Made by a program: the position numbers and the translations under genes
Origin: Rhodovulum bhavnagarense
GTDB taxonomy: Bacteria > Pseudomonadota > Alphaproteobacteria > Rhodobacterales > Rhodobacteraceae
Assembly: GCF_004343505.1 (NCBI RefSeq)
Contig: NZ_SLXU01000015.1
Coordinates: forward strand, 1 to 64,000
Length of the DNA stretch: 64,000 nt
Direction of reading: 5' to 3'
Part shown: piece after piece, positions 1 through 8,912 of the stretch
Position numbering within the stretch: position 1 is the first letter of the stretch
How the letters are laid out: each line of letters opens with the position of its first letter
The notes under the pieces: generated by a model
What the model was told of the DNA's origin: nothing
The model's input: the letters and a program-made list of their open reading frames with translations, nothing else
Database searches by the model: none

Positions 1-132
1 ACATATCAGGATCAAGGGGCTGCAGCCTATGATGAACGACATCGGAAACGCGTGCTCTCCAACCTTCAACGGCGCGCCAAGACCCTCGGTTTTGCATTGG
101 AGCCCATTCCCCAGACAGAGGCTGTTTCTTAG
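1..132 (+). mobile_element. 3' end of a transposase gene (remnant, IS family unassigned)
   Basis: An open frame enters from the left edge and stops at TAG (130–132). The last 43 residues are rich in Arg/Lys, with RVLSNLQRRAKTLGF in the middle and EAVS at the end. This kind of basic tail is common at the C terminus of IS transposases, but I cannot name the family. Directly after the stop comes DNA of a different IS type (the IS3-like piece from 134), so two elements have been joined here. Whether the rest of the gene is intact lies outside the window. Confidence 0.5.
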
Positions 133-133
133 G

Positions 134-391
134 AAGGCGGCGATGTTCTTCGCGGCTCAAAAGCCGTGAAGTTTCAGTATATTGCCGCGTATCGCGGTAC
201 ACTGACCCGCGGCCATCTGTGCCGCCTGATGGGCGTCTCAGAACGCGGGCTCCATGCCTGGAAGCACCGGCCCCCGTCGCATCGCCAGCGGCGGGACATG
301 GTGCTCCTCGCCCATATCCGCGATCAGCACCGGTTGAGCCTGGGCAGCTATGGCCGACCACGGATGACCGAGGAACTGAACGAGCTTGAGC
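134..391 (+). mobile_element. IS3-family remnant: tail of orfA and head of orfB
   Basis: From 134 one frame reads KAAMFFAAQKP and stops at 167–169. This is the usual end of an IS3-type OrfA (compare the common KKAxxFFA ending). A GTG at 166 overlaps that stop and opens the OrfB frame: an N-terminal region with a helix-turn-helix look (LCRLMGVSERGLHAWK) followed by GSYGRPRMTEELNEL, the HTH_21-like segment before the DDE domain. Homology ends near 391. The DDE catalytic core is missing, so the element is dead. The long + frame that continues past 391 runs antisense through nrdJ and is not coding. Confidence 0.7.
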
Positions 392-510
392 GCCGCGTTT
401 GCGTTGTTGATCTCGGCCTGCTTGATCGGTTCATCATCAGCGCGCAGCGCCGCTTGCTCTTTCGCCGTCAGAGCCTTGCACGCGGGTATCAGCACAGGGT
501 CAAGCTCGCC
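388..510 (-). pseudogene. Orphan coding remnant between the IS3 scrap and a hairpin
   Basis: Read on the minus strand, 510 to 388 gives a protein-like stretch containing LDPVLIPACKALT and IKQAEINNANAALK, with normal codon use, no convincing start codon, and an abrupt end at the IS3 junction. It does not belong to nrdJ or the IS. It may be the rest of a small gene (possibly a phage-type or secreted protein) cut by the insertion. I do not recognise the family, and the call rests only on composition and context. Confidence 0.3.
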
Positions 511-512
511 TG

Positions 513-549
513 TTTTCCCGGGGGCTTCGGCAGAAAAGCCCCGGGAAAA
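513..549. terminator. Strong bidirectional hairpin
   Basis: Arms 513–527 (TTTTCCCGGGGGCTT) and 535–549 (AAAGCCCCGGGAAAA) form a stem of about 14 bp with one bulged G and a loop of about 7 nt. Each strand ends in a short T run after the GC stem, so it could terminate transcription in both directions. It sits between the IS debris and nrdJ. From 550 to 732 I see no gene, only GC-rich spacer and a short AT-richer stretch just after the nrdJ stop. Confidence 0.55.
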
Positions 550-732
550 GGAGACAGGGACGCCCCCGAGAGGCCCGAACACGGGCCCCTCAGGCGGGCT
601 TCCCCCAAACCGATTACATTTCAGGCACTTAGCGACCTATGGGCGCGAAAGCCCCTGAAAATGGGCGCCGAAATCTCCAAAATGGGCTTTAATTGCCCCA
701 CCAGACACCAGACAAGTTGTGAGATCGAATGC

Positions 733-3030
733 CTAACTGCACTTCGAATACCCGCAGCTCATACAGGTCATACACCCCTCGACCATCCGCATCTCGTAGG
801 CGCCGCAGCTTGGGCAGGCGCGGCCTCGGCGGGGTTCGCCAGCGGTCATGGCCTCAAGGTGCGGGTCGGATTTAAGGCCCATCCCCTCGCCGTCGATGAA
901 GCCGATCGCGATCATGTGGCGCTCGATCACGCCGCCGATGGCCGCCAGGATCGAGGGGATGTATTTGCCCTGCATCCACGCCCCGCCACGCGGGTCGAAC
1001 ACCGCCTTGAGTTCCTCGACCACGAAGCTGACATCGCCGCCGCGCCGGAACACCGCCGAGATCATTCGCGTCAGCGCCACCGTCCAGGCGAAATGTTCCA
1101 TGTTCTTGGAATTGATGAATACCTCGAAAGGCCGCCGTCGGCCGCCGATGACGATATCGTTGATGGTGATGTAGATCGCATGTTCGCTGTCGGGCCATTT
1201 CAGCTTGTAGGTATTGCCCTCCAGCGCCTGCGGGCGGTCCAGCGGATCGGCGATATAGACCACGTCGGCGGGGGGCACGGGGTGGGTGCCATCGTCGACC
1301 GGCACATGCTCGGCCGTGGCGTGTTCGGGTTTCTCCTCAACCACGCTCAGCACACTACCCGTGACATCGTTGGGCCGGTATGTCGTGCAGCCCTTGCACC
1401 CGGTTTCATAGGCTTGCAGGTAGACATCCTTGAACGCGTCGAAGGAAATATCCTCGGGACAGTTGATGGTCTTGGAGATCGACGAATCCACCCATTTCTG
1501 CGCGGCGGCCTGCATCTTGACATGATCCATGGGGGCAAGGGTCTGGGCGTTCACGAAATAATCGGGCAACTCCGTCTCGCCGAACTTTTCGCGCCACAGA
1601 CGCACGGCATAATCGACCACCTCTTCCTCGGTGCGGCTGCCATCCTTTTGCAGCACCTTGCGGGTATAGGCATAGGCAAAGACGGGCTCGATGCCGCTGG
1701 ACACGTTACCGGCGTAAAGGCTGATCGTGCCCGTGGGCGCGATCGAGGTGAGCAGCGCGTTGCGGATACCGTGATCCGCAATGGCCGCGCGCACGTCCTC
1801 GTCCATATGGGCAAGCGCCCCGCTGGCGAGGTATTTTTCGGCATCGAACAGGGGGAACGCGCCTTTCTCCTTCGCCAATTGCACCGACGCCAGATAGGCG
1901 GCGCGGGCGATCCGGTGCAACCAGCGCTCGGTCTGGCGCGCCGCCTCGTCGGAACCGTAGCGCAACCCGACCATCAGCAGGGCATCGGCCAGCCCGGTCA
2001 CGCCCAGCCCAATCCGGCGCTTATCCGTCGCCTCCTGCTCTTGCTGGGGCAGCGCGAACCTGGACGCCTCGACGACATTGTCCATCATCCGCACGGCAGT
2101 GGCGACCAGATCATCCAGCTCGGCCTCGTCCAGGTCGGCGATGGACTCGAACGGGTCGCGGACCAGGCGCGCGAGGTTGATCGAGCCCAGAAGACAGGCA
2201 CCATAGGGCGGCAGAGGCTGTTCGCCGCAGGGATTGGTCGCCGCGATTTCCTCGCAATAGCGCAGGTTGTTCATCTGGTTGATGCGGTCGATGAAGATCA
2301 CGCCCGGTTCGGCATAATCGTAAGTCGCACGCATGATCTTGTTCCACAGGTCGCGCGCCTGCACCGTGTGATAGACCTTGCCGTCGAACTGCAACTCCCA
2401 CGGGCCATCGGCCTTGACCGCTTCCATGAAGGCATCGGTGACGAGGACGGAAAGGTTGAACATTCGCAACCGGGCGGCGTCCTGCTTGGCGGTGATGAAC
2501 GCCTCGATATCGGGGTGGTCACAGCGCATGGTGGCCATCATCGCGCCACGGCGACTGCCTGCCGACATGATCGTTCGGCACATCGCGTCCCAGACATCCA
2601 TGAAGGAGAGCGGCCCCGACGCATCGGCCGCAACGCCCAGAACGCTGGCCCCCTTGGGACGGATCGTCGAGAAATCATAACCGATCCCGCCGCCCTGCTG
2701 CATTGTCAGCGCGGCCTCTTTCAGCATGTCGAAGATGCCCGCCATGCTGTCGGGAATCGTACCCATCACGAAGCAGTTGAACAGCGTCACGTTGCGCCCC
2801 GTTCCTGCCCCCGCGGTGATCCGGCCCGCGGGCAGGAAACGGAAATCTTCCAGCGCCGCGTAGAACTTTTCCTCCCATGCCGCCGGGTCGGCCTCGGGCG
2901 CGGCCAGGGCGCGGGCGATGCGGCGCCAGCTATCCTCGACCGTCTGGTCGACGGGCGTGCCATCGGCCTGTTTCAGGCGGTATTTCATATCCCATATCTG
3001 TTCGGCGATGGGGGCGGAAAAGCGGCTCAT
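733..3030 (-). CDS. nrdJ: Adenosylcobalamin-dependent (class II) ribonucleotide reductase
   Basis: Makes deoxyribonucleotides using B12 radical chemistry, independent of oxygen. About 765 residues, normal for the shorter class II enzymes. Visible signatures are GGGIGYDFSTIRPKG, the active-site NPCGEQPLPPYGACLLGSIN near residue 265, and PTGTISLYAGNVSSGIEP. The C-terminal redox tail has paired cysteines (CPSCGAYEMR, GCMTCMSCGYSKC). I chose the ATG at 3030 (MSRFSAPIAEQIW) because AAGGAC lies about 8 nt upstream; an in-frame ATG-type start at 3069 would add 13 unlikely residues. It is divergent from the DUF1489 gene across about 110 bp. No cobalamin riboswitch is evident in that short leader. Confidence 0.96.
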   Translation of the reverse strand: MSRFSAPIAEQIWDMKYRLKQADGTPVDQTVEDSWRRIARALAAPEADPAAWEEKFYAALEDFRFLPAGRITAGAGTGRNVTLFNCFVMGTIPDSMAGIFDMLKEAALTMQQGGGIGYDFSTIRPKGASVLGVAADASGPLSFMDVWDAMCRTIMSAGSRRGAMMATMRCDHPDIEAFITAKQDAARLRMFNLSVLVTDAFMEAVKADGPWELQFDGKVYHTVQARDLWNKIMRATYDYAEPGVIFIDRINQMNNLRYCEEIAATNPCGEQPLPPYGACLLGSINLARLVRDPFESIADLDEAELDDLVATAVRMMDNVVEASRFALPQQEQEATDKRRIGLGVTGLADALLMVGLRYGSDEAARQTERWLHRIARAAYLASVQLAKEKGAFPLFDAEKYLASGALAHMDEDVRAAIADHGIRNALLTSIAPTGTISLYAGNVSSGIEPVFAYAYTRKVLQKDGSRTEEEVVDYAVRLWREKFGETELPDYFVNAQTLAPMDHVKMQAAAQKWVDSSISKTINCPEDISFDAFKDVYLQAYETGCKGCTTYRPNDVTGSVLSVVEEKPEHATAEHVPVDDGTHPVPPADVVYIADPLDRPQALEGNTYKLKWPDSEHAIYITINDIVIGGRRRPFEVFINSKNMEHFAWTVALTRMISAVFRRGGDVSFVVEELKAVFDPRGGAWMQGKYIPSILAAIGGVIERHMIAIGFIDGEGMGLKSDPHLEAMTAGEPRRGRACPSCGAYEMRMVEGCMTCMSCGYSKCS

Positions 3031-3141
3031 CTGACAGTCCTTGGATGCGCGGAAAGAGGTTGTCGACAATAGGGCTTTGGCTTGAACTCCGCAACAAGTA
3101 GTCTACACAGTCTGGACATCAACAGGATCTGGGGGGCCAGG

Positions 3142-3579
3142 ATGGCGCAAGACCATGTCAACCTGGTAAAGCTCTGCGTCGGTGCCGAGCGGGTGGAGGA
3201 TCTGGCGCGCTGGCAGGAAACGGCCCGCGCCAAGGGGCCGGACGGGCTGCCCCGTCATGTCACCCGGATGTGGCCCAAGCGATCCGGGGAGCTGTTGAAC
3301 GGCGGATCGCTTTACTGGGTTTTCAAGGGCGTGATCCTGGCGCGCCAGCGTATAATGCGGCTGGACGAGGTGACCGGGGGCGACGGGACAAGACGGTGCG
3401 GGATCGTGCTGGAGGCGCGGATCATCCGAACCGAGGCCGTTGTGCGGCGCCCGTTCCAGGGCTGGCGCTACCTGCCGGCGCAGGATGCCCCGCGCGACCT
3501 GCCCGACAGGCCGAGGCCGGCAGAGGAAGCCTTGCCGCCGGGATTGATGGCGGCGCTGGCGGAAATCGGAGTTCGCTGA
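3142..3579 (+). CDS. DUF1489 family protein
   Basis: 145-residue soluble protein of the alphaproteobacterial DUF1489 family; function unknown. Recognisable parts are the opening HVNLVKLCVG, the HVTRMWPKR segment, SLYWVFKGVILARQ, and the late PFQGWRYL. The ATG at 3142 is preceded by a purine-rich GGGGGGCCAGG and matches the family's usual N terminus. No signal peptide or membrane segment is seen. It is followed by a dispersed repeat that likely ends transcription before the convergent hisG. Confidence 0.88.
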   Translation: MAQDHVNLVKLCVGAERVEDLARWQETARAKGPDGLPRHVTRMWPKRSGELLNGGSLYWVFKGVILARQRIMRLDEVTGGDGTRRCGIVLEARIIRTEAVVRRPFQGWRYLPAQDAPRDLPDRPRPAEEALPPGLMAALAEIGVR

Positions 3580-3609
3580 GCGGAATCGTCTTGCGCGCAC
3601 AAGCCGGCA

Positions 3610-3662
3610 GGCCGGGGGGTTCACCCCCGGACCCCCAGGGTATTTCGGCCAAGAAGAAGCAG
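3610..3662 (+). repeat. Dispersed intergenic repeat, copy R1
   Basis: A GGGGGT/ACCCCC hairpin is followed by a core reading GGGTATTTCGG then CCAAGAAGAAG (3638–3659). The same core occurs at five other places in the window. It lies between the convergent ends of the DUF1489 gene and hisG, reading in the direction of the + gene, which fits a terminator-like or REP-like role. Confidence 0.7.
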
Positions 3663-3673
3663 GAAGACGACGC

Positions 3674-4372
3674 CTAGTTACCCAGGGCCAGGCGGTCGGC
3701 AAGGGCGCGGTAGATTGCCCGGCACGCGTCGTCGCAAGGGGCTGTACGTGACTTGAACAGCGTCGCCTGGCTGCGGTGGATCAACCCGTCGGACAGGACC
3801 TTGAGGTGGTTCGCCCGCAAGGTTTCGCCGGTCGAGGTGATGTCGGCGATCGCCTCGGCGGTGAGGTTCTTTACCGTCCCCTCGGTCGCGCCCTGGCTAT
3901 CGACAAGCTGGTAATCGGCCACGCCTGCCTCGCGCAGGAATTCGCGCACGAGACGGTGGTATTTCGTGGCAATCCGCAGCCGGTGGCCATGGAACGCGCG
4001 AAAGGCCGCTGCGGCCGCGTCGAGATCGTCCAGCGTATCGACATCGACCCAGCACCGGGGCACCGCGATGATCAGGTCGGCAAAGCCGAATCCCATGGGT
4101 TCGAGTGCCTGAACGCGGTTTTCCCAATCCGCGATCCGTTCCTGCACAAGATCCGAACCGGTGACGCCGAGGTGAATGCGGCCAGCGGCCAATTCGCGTG
4201 GGATTTCTCCCGCCGAGAGCAGGACAAGTTCGATCCCCGCGATTCCCTCGACCGAGCCCGCATATTCTCGTTCCGAGCCGGTACGCGCGATACGCACGCC
4301 GTGCTCGGCAAACCACTCGAAGGTCTTGTCCATCAGCCGGCCCTTGGAGGGCACACCAAGTTTCAGGGTCAT
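3674..4372 (-). CDS. hisG: ATP phosphoribosyltransferase, short form (catalytic subunit)
   Basis: First step of histidine synthesis: ATP + PRPP to phosphoribosyl-ATP. 232 residues, the short HisG type that lacks the C-terminal regulatory domain and needs HisZ. The N terminus LKLGVPSKGRLMDKT and the later DITSTGETLRANHLK (phosphate-binding) are typical. Its ATG overlaps the hisZ stop (ATGA, 4369–4372), so the two subunits are translationally coupled. Last gene of the hisS-hisZ-hisG operon. Confidence 0.95.
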   Translation of the reverse strand: MTLKLGVPSKGRLMDKTFEWFAEHGVRIARTGSEREYAGSVEGIAGIELVLLSAGEIPRELAAGRIHLGVTGSDLVQERIADWENRVQALEPMGFGFADLIIAVPRCWVDVDTLDDLDAAAAAFRAFHGHRLRIATKYHRLVREFLREAGVADYQLVDSQGATEGTVKNLTAEAIADITSTGETLRANHLKVLSDGLIHRSQATLFKSRTAPCDDACRAIYRALADRLALGN

Positions 4373-5478
4373 CGGGCGGCCTCCTCGGTCAGCGTCAGCA
4401 CCAGTTCGGGGCGCACCACGCCGCCCACGGCCGGCACCGCACGCCCCCGGCCCAGGATGCGCGTCAGCGCATCATAGCGCCCCCCCGAGGCCACGGGCGG
4501 CAGGTCCGGCCGCCCCTCGGCATAGAAACCAAAGACGAAGCCATCGTAATATTCCATCGTGGTGCGGCCATAGCTGGCCTCGAAATCCAGCAGATCGACA
4601 TCGACCCCCAGACCGGCCAGCGCGTCCAGCCGCGCCTGCATTCGGTCGAGCGCGGGCGTGATGGTGACCAGGTCCACCGCGATATCGCGCAGATGTGCCA
4701 GGGCGTGGGGACTGGTTTCGCGCAAGGACAGGATATCCTCGAGCAACTCGACCTCGGCCTCAGCGATGGGAGGCTGAGCTGAATCGGCGGCCAGCACCGC
4801 CAGCCGCGCGGCCACGTCTTCGCGCGAACGCAGGCCGATTTCCGGCCCCGCATCGTCCAGCACCGCCTGGACACCGTGTTTTTCCAACTTCGCCAGCAAG
4901 CGCTTGCGCGGTTCGGGCAGGGGCATGCGCCCGCCGAAGCGTTCCAGAAGCGCACGGAACCGGCGTGGGCGCCAGATATGGCGCTTGAGCGCCGACTTTC
5001 GCTTGTCGGTGGTCGACAAGCCCTCGACCGCGGCCAGCAACACCCCGATATCGCCAGTCGCCGCGCGCAGCCCGAAAGGCGAGAGCATTTCCGCGAAAAG
5101 CGCGAAAACCTCGGCATCCGCGGCGGCAGGATCGTCGCCGCCGAAAAGTTCATAGCCGACCTGGATGTATTCGTTAGCGCGGTTGGGGTCGCGTTCCTGT
5201 CGGCGAAAGACCTCGCCCATATAGGTATAACGGGCGGGATCGCCGCCCTTGTCCATGTGCATCTGCACCACGGGCACGGTGAAATCGGGGCGCAACATCT
5301 GTTCGCCGCGCAATGGATCGGAAGTCACGTAGGCGCGCGCGCGGATATCCTCGCCATAAAGGTCGAGCAGCGTTTCAGCCGGTTGCAGGATCGAGGTCTG
5401 AACCGGCTGCGCGCCCGCATTGCGGCAAAAGGCATGAAGCCGTTCGGCCTGGGCTAGGACATCGGCCTTGTCGGTCAC
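4369..5478 (-). CDS. hisZ: ATP phosphoribosyltransferase regulatory subunit
   Basis: Histidyl-tRNA-synthetase-like protein without aminoacylation activity that completes short HisG and carries histidine feedback. 369 residues from the GTG at 5478, which overlaps the hisS stop as GTGA. An upstream in-frame start at 5571 would lie inside hisS and encode a low-complexity Arg/Gly tail, so I rejected it. Class II synthetase fold traces are [41 protein letters not shown], and a C-terminal [12 protein letters not shown]. Confidence 0.93.
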   Translation of the reverse strand: MTDKADVLAQAERLHAFCRNAGAQPVQTSILQPAETLLDLYGEDIRARAYVTSDPLRGEQMLRPDFTVPVVQMHMDKGGDPARYTYMGEVFRRQERDPNRANEYIQVGYELFGGDDPAAADAEVFALFAEMLSPFGLRAATGDIGVLLAAVEGLSTTDKRKSALKRHIWRPRRFRALLERFGGRMPLPEPRKRLLAKLEKHGVQAVLDDAGPEIGLRSREDVAARLAVLAADSAQPPIAEAEVELLEDILSLRETSPHALAHLRDIAVDLVTITPALDRMQARLDALAGLGVDVDLLDFEASYGRTTMEYYDGFVFGFYAEGRPDLPPVASGGRYDALTRILGRGRAVPAVGGVVRPELVLTLTEEAAR

Positions 5479-6980
5479 GGGGCGGTGTCCTTGTCCTGGG
5501 CCAGCAGACGCCCGACCTCTGTCACCATGTCGGCGCGGGCGGCCTCGAACTGGGCGGGTTGGGATTTCCATTCTTCCAGGCTGGCGCGTTCGGCGATCTT
5601 GGCGCCCAGCACGAGATCCTTGATCTGAACCACGCCGCGCGCGGCCTCGTCCGCGCCCTGGATGATGGCAATGGGCGAATTGCGTTTGTCGGCGTATTTC
5701 AACTGGTTGCCGAAATTTTTCGGATTGCCCAGATAGACCTCAGCGCGAATGCCGGCGCTGCGCAGCTCGCCCACCATGGCCTGATAATCGGCCATGCGGT
5801 CGCGATCCATCACGGTAACGATCACCGGGCCTTGCAACCTGTCGCCCGCCCGGCCCTTGGCCCGCAGCGCGGCCAGCAGACGATCCACCCCGATGGACAC
5901 GCCCGTTGCGGGCACGGCCTGCCCGGTGAAGCGTTTCACCAGATCGTCGTAACGCCCGCCCCCGGCGACCGAGCCGAACTGGCGCGGACGGCCCTTTTCG
6001 TCGAGGATCTCGAAGGTCAGTTCCGCCTCGAACACCGGGCCGGTATAATAGCCAAGGCCGCGGACGACCGAAGGGTCCAGCACGATGCGGTCGGGGCCGT
6101 AGCCCTGTGCGGAGAGCAGATCTGCGATGGTTTCCAGTTCGGCTACGCCTTCCTCGCCGATCCGCGACCCGGCCACCAGTTCGCGCAGCCGGGAACAGGT
6201 GTCGGCCCCGGTGTCACGGCGGGCCGCCATGAACCCCATGACCACCTCGGCCTGATCCTGCGACAACCCCGCCCCTTCGGTGAAATCGCCAGACTCGTCC
6301 TTTCGACCCTTGCCCAGCAGCGCCCGCACACCCTCCGGCCCCAGCCGGTCAAGCTTGTCGATGGCGCGCAGGACGATGCCGCGCTCATGCGCGAACTTTT
6401 CGGGGTCGGCGGGGTCCAGAACGCCGGCAACCTCCATCACCCCGTTCAGCACCTTGCGGTTGTTGACCCGTACGATGTAGTCGCCGCGAGGAATGCCCAC
6501 TGTTTCCAGGGCATCCGACAGCATCGCGCAGATCTCTGCATCCGCCGCGACCGAGGCCGCGCCCACCGTATCCGCATCGCATTGATAGAACTGGCGGAAC
6601 CGGCCCGGCCCCGGTTTTTCATTGCGCCACACGGGCCCCATCGCGTAGCGGCGATAGGGGGTCGGCAGATCGTTGCGGAACTGGGCGGCAACGCGGGCCA
6701 GCGGCGCGGTCAGGTCATAGCGCAGGGCGAGCCAGTCGCCATCCTCCTCTTGCCAGGCGAAGACACCGGCATTGGGGCGATCCACGTCAGGCAGGTATTT
6801 GCCCAGCGCGTCCAGCGTTTCCACGGCGGAACTTTCCAGCGGATCGAAGCCGTAGCGGTGGTACACCTCGGCGATCTTGTCCAGCATCGCCTTGCGCTCG
6901 GTCACGTCCGCGCCGAAATAGTCGCGAAAGCCCTTTGGGGTCTCGGCCTTGGGGCGCCGGGGTTTCTGGATCTTGGCCAT
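5475..6980 (-). CDS. hisS: Histidyl-tRNA synthetase
   Basis: Charges tRNA-His. 501 residues, class II synthetase. Motif 1 region is [20 protein letters not shown]; motif 2 region is [29 protein letters not shown]; the histidine-A-like segment is [15 protein letters not shown] and motif 3 is [12 protein letters not shown] followed by [10 protein letters not shown]. The C-terminal anticodon-binding domain starts near residue 355. First gene of a three-gene operon with its paralogue hisZ and with hisG; GTGA overlap downstream. Confidence 0.97.
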   Translation of the reverse strand: MAKIQKPRRPKAETPKGFRDYFGADVTERKAMLDKIAEVYHRYGFDPLESSAVETLDALGKYLPDVDRPNAGVFAWQEEDGDWLALRYDLTAPLARVAAQFRNDLPTPYRRYAMGPVWRNEKPGPGRFRQFYQCDADTVGAASVAADAEICAMLSDALETVGIPRGDYIVRVNNRKVLNGVMEVAGVLDPADPEKFAHERGIVLRAIDKLDRLGPEGVRALLGKGRKDESGDFTEGAGLSQDQAEVVMGFMAARRDTGADTCSRLRELVAGSRIGEEGVAELETIADLLSAQGYGPDRIVLDPSVVRGLGYYTGPVFEAELTFEILDEKGRPRQFGSVAGGGRYDDLVKRFTGQAVPATGVSIGVDRLLAALRAKGRAGDRLQGPVIVTVMDRDRMADYQAMVGELRSAGIRAEVYLGNPKNFGNQLKYADKRNSPIAIIQGADEAARGVVQIKDLVLGAKIAERASLEEWKSQPAQFEAARADMVTEVGRLLAQDKDTAP

Positions 6981-7069
6981 CGCTGTCTCGCCGCTGGTGC
7001 CGGGTTCGTGCGGGGTCTAGCGGATGGGGGGGCGCGGGGCAAGGTGGCGCAGGGCAACGGGAGTATGAC

Positions 7070-7273
7070 ATGGACCACAGAACGCAACTGGAAGAGCGGA
7101 TCGCGCATCTGACCCGCCACGTCGACGAACTGTCCGAGGTCGTCGCCCGCCAGCAGTCCGAGCTTGACCGGCTGAGCCGGCGGGTGGCCATGCTGATGGC
7201 ACGCGAGGCCGAACGCGAACTGGACACCGGCGGCAGCATTCCGCTGGCCGATCAGAAACCGCCGCACTGGTAA
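7070..7273 (+). CDS. slyX: SlyX family protein
   Basis: Small 67-residue protein. It is almost wholly a heptad-like coiled coil (RIAHLTRHVDELSEVVARQQ… LDRLSRRVAML) followed by the family's end PPHW. ATG at 7070 is preceded by GGGAG. Function unknown. Divergent from hisS and just upstream of the polysaccharide region. Confidence 0.85.
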   Translation: MDHRTQLEERIAHLTRHVDELSEVVARQQSELDRLSRRVAMLMAREAERELDTGGSIPLADQKPPHW

Positions 7274-7324
7274 CGAGCAAAGCTGTTGCCAAAGGGGGGG
7301 GCATCCGGCATCACGGGGCCTGAC

Positions 7325-8017
7325 ATGACAGGGGGCACGGGCGGCATGGGCTTGATCCTGGAACGGGTGCGAATGGAACTGGGCCACCTGGCCCGCAAGG
7401 CGACCGGCGAAAAGACCCGCCGCCGCGGCGCGGCGATCGAGGCATTCGAGGCCGCGCGCGCCGATCTGCGCCCAGGTGACCTGGCCATCGACCTGGGTGC
7501 CAATATCGGACTGATCACCGAGACACTGGCCGAAACCGGCGCCGACGTAATCGCGTTCGAACCCGATCCGCATGCTTTTGAGTTGTTATCCGCACGGCTG
7601 GCCGGACGCGCCAACGTCACCCTGATCCAGGCGGCGGCCGCCGCACAGGCGGGAACCCTGCCGCTGATGCGTCACCGCGATTTCGCCAACGACCCAGACC
7701 GGCGCACGGTCTCGTCGACCCTGGTGCAGGGCAAGCGGCGGATGGAGGGCGGCGAGACGGTCGAGGTCGAGGTCAAGGATTTCGTGGCTTACCTGCACGC
7801 TCTGAACCGTCCCGTAAAGCTGCTCAAGATCGATATCGAGGGCTCCGAGGTGGCCTTGCTCGAACGCCTTCTGGGCGATCCCGTCGCGGCACGGATCGGC
7901 CATGTCTTTGTTGAAACGCATGAACGCGCGGTGATCTCTCTGGCCGCGCGCACGCGTGCGCTCAAACGGCGCGCAGCCAGAATGGACAGGCCGGTAATCA
8001 ACTGGGACTGGCGATGA
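7325..8017 (+). CDS. FkbM-family SAM-dependent methyltransferase
   Basis: About 230 residues. Typical FkbM features are the SAM motif AIDLGANIGLITETLAETGADVIAFEPDPHAFELL, a mid region ending in VKLLKIDIEGSEVALLERLL, and VFVETHE. FkbM enzymes usually O-methylate sugars or small molecules. The start could be 7325 or the ATG at 7346; neither has a clearly better ribosome site. The stop overlaps the next gene's start (ATGA, 8014–8017), so it is coupled to the glycosyltransferase and probably modifies the same glycan. Confidence 0.85.
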   Translation: MTGGTGGMGLILERVRMELGHLARKATGEKTRRRGAAIEAFEAARADLRPGDLAIDLGANIGLITETLAETGADVIAFEPDPHAFELLSARLAGRANVTLIQAAAAAQAGTLPLMRHRDFANDPDRRTVSSTLVQGKRRMEGGETVEVEVKDFVAYLHALNRPVKLLKIDIEGSEVALLERLLGDPVAARIGHVFVETHERAVISLAARTRALKRRAARMDRPVINWDWR

Positions 8018-8910
8018 TCGACGTCGCGATCTTTGCCTATAACCGACCGGATTACCTCAAGAACTGCGTAGAGTCCGTCGAACGCCACATTCCCGGCGCG
8101 CGGCTGCGCGTCCATGACGATGCCTCGACCGATCCCGAGATGCGTGCCTATCTCGCCACGCTGGGCGAACGTGCTGTTCTGCGCCCGGCCAGTGACGCGG
8201 CCCGCCATGGCGGGCTTTATGCCAACATGAACGCGGCGCTGGACCGGGCCGAGCACGACATCATCCTGATGTTGCAGGACGACACGCAGGTGGTGCGCGA
8301 CCTCACCCCCGACGATCTTTTCAGGATCGAAGGGCTGTTTCAGGCCGATACCAACCGCGCCTTTGTCTCACCACTCTTCATGAAGGCCGACCGGATGCGA
8401 CGGTTCCGGCGCGAGTTGCGCCCCGATCCCGCGGCACGCGCCTATGTTTCGCCGCCCGACCATCCCCGCACCCAGCGTCATTGCCTGGCCTATTTCGATG
8501 TTCACATGGCCCGCGTGGACCGGCTGCGCGCGGCGGGCTGGCGCTATGACGCGGCGGGCGAGGGCACCATCGGCAACCATGCGCGCGAACTGTTCGGGCC
8601 TATGCCGATGATGGCCGACCCTTTCGTGTTCTTCTGCCCCGAAGTGCCGTTCTTTCGCAATCGCGACAAGAAAACGCTGGCCTCGCGTATCGCGGGCCGC
8701 TTCGTGGGGCGGCATGTGAAGGCGTTTGAGGACATGGGGCAGAGGGAAATCGCGCGACTTATATCGCGCGACCTGTCGGTCTGGCCGGTGGCCGAGAATT
8801 TCCTGACCCCGAAAGATCCCCGCGTGGTCCGGCCCTTCGTCTACAAGGATGTCAAGGCGCGAGGCTGGCTTTATGCGCTGCACAAGATCGAACAGGCGCT
8901 GCGCGGCTGA
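8014..8910 (+). CDS. Glycosyltransferase (GT-A fold, GT2-like)
   Basis: 298 residues. The N terminus VAIFAYNRPDYLKNCVESV and HDDASTDPEMRAYL fit a nucleotide-sugar-binding GT-A fold, with a DXD-like LQDDTQV near residue 90. No membrane segment is seen. Coupled to the FkbM gene upstream. It ends nose-to-nose with the GT2 gene of the opposite strand (2-nt gap), so the + and - strand parts of the polysaccharide region meet here. Sugar and acceptor cannot be told. Confidence 0.78.
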   Translation: MIDVAIFAYNRPDYLKNCVESVERHIPGARLRVHDDASTDPEMRAYLATLGERAVLRPASDAARHGGLYANMNAALDRAEHDIILMLQDDTQVVRDLTPDDLFRIEGLFQADTNRAFVSPLFMKADRMRRFRRELRPDPAARAYVSPPDHPRTQRHCLAYFDVHMARVDRLRAAGWRYDAAGEGTIGNHARELFGPMPMMADPFVFFCPEVPFFRNRDKKTLASRIAGRFVGRHVKAFEDMGQREIARLISRDLSVWPVAENFLTPKDPRVVRPFVYKDVKARGWLYALHKIEQALRG

Positions 8911-8912
8911 CG

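Noticed and set aside
166-3072. A 968-codon + strand open frame
   Set aside because: Only its first ~75 codons (IS3 orfB head) are protein-like; the rest is antisense to nrdJ and open only because of GC-biased codons.
3031-3141. NrdR boxes or a cobalamin riboswitch ahead of nrdJ
   Set aside because: No pair of ACACTATAT-like sites and no B12-box-like sequence in the short spacer.
5313-7112. A 599-codon + strand open frame
   Set aside because: Antisense to hisZ/hisS; His- and Gly-rich without a domain.
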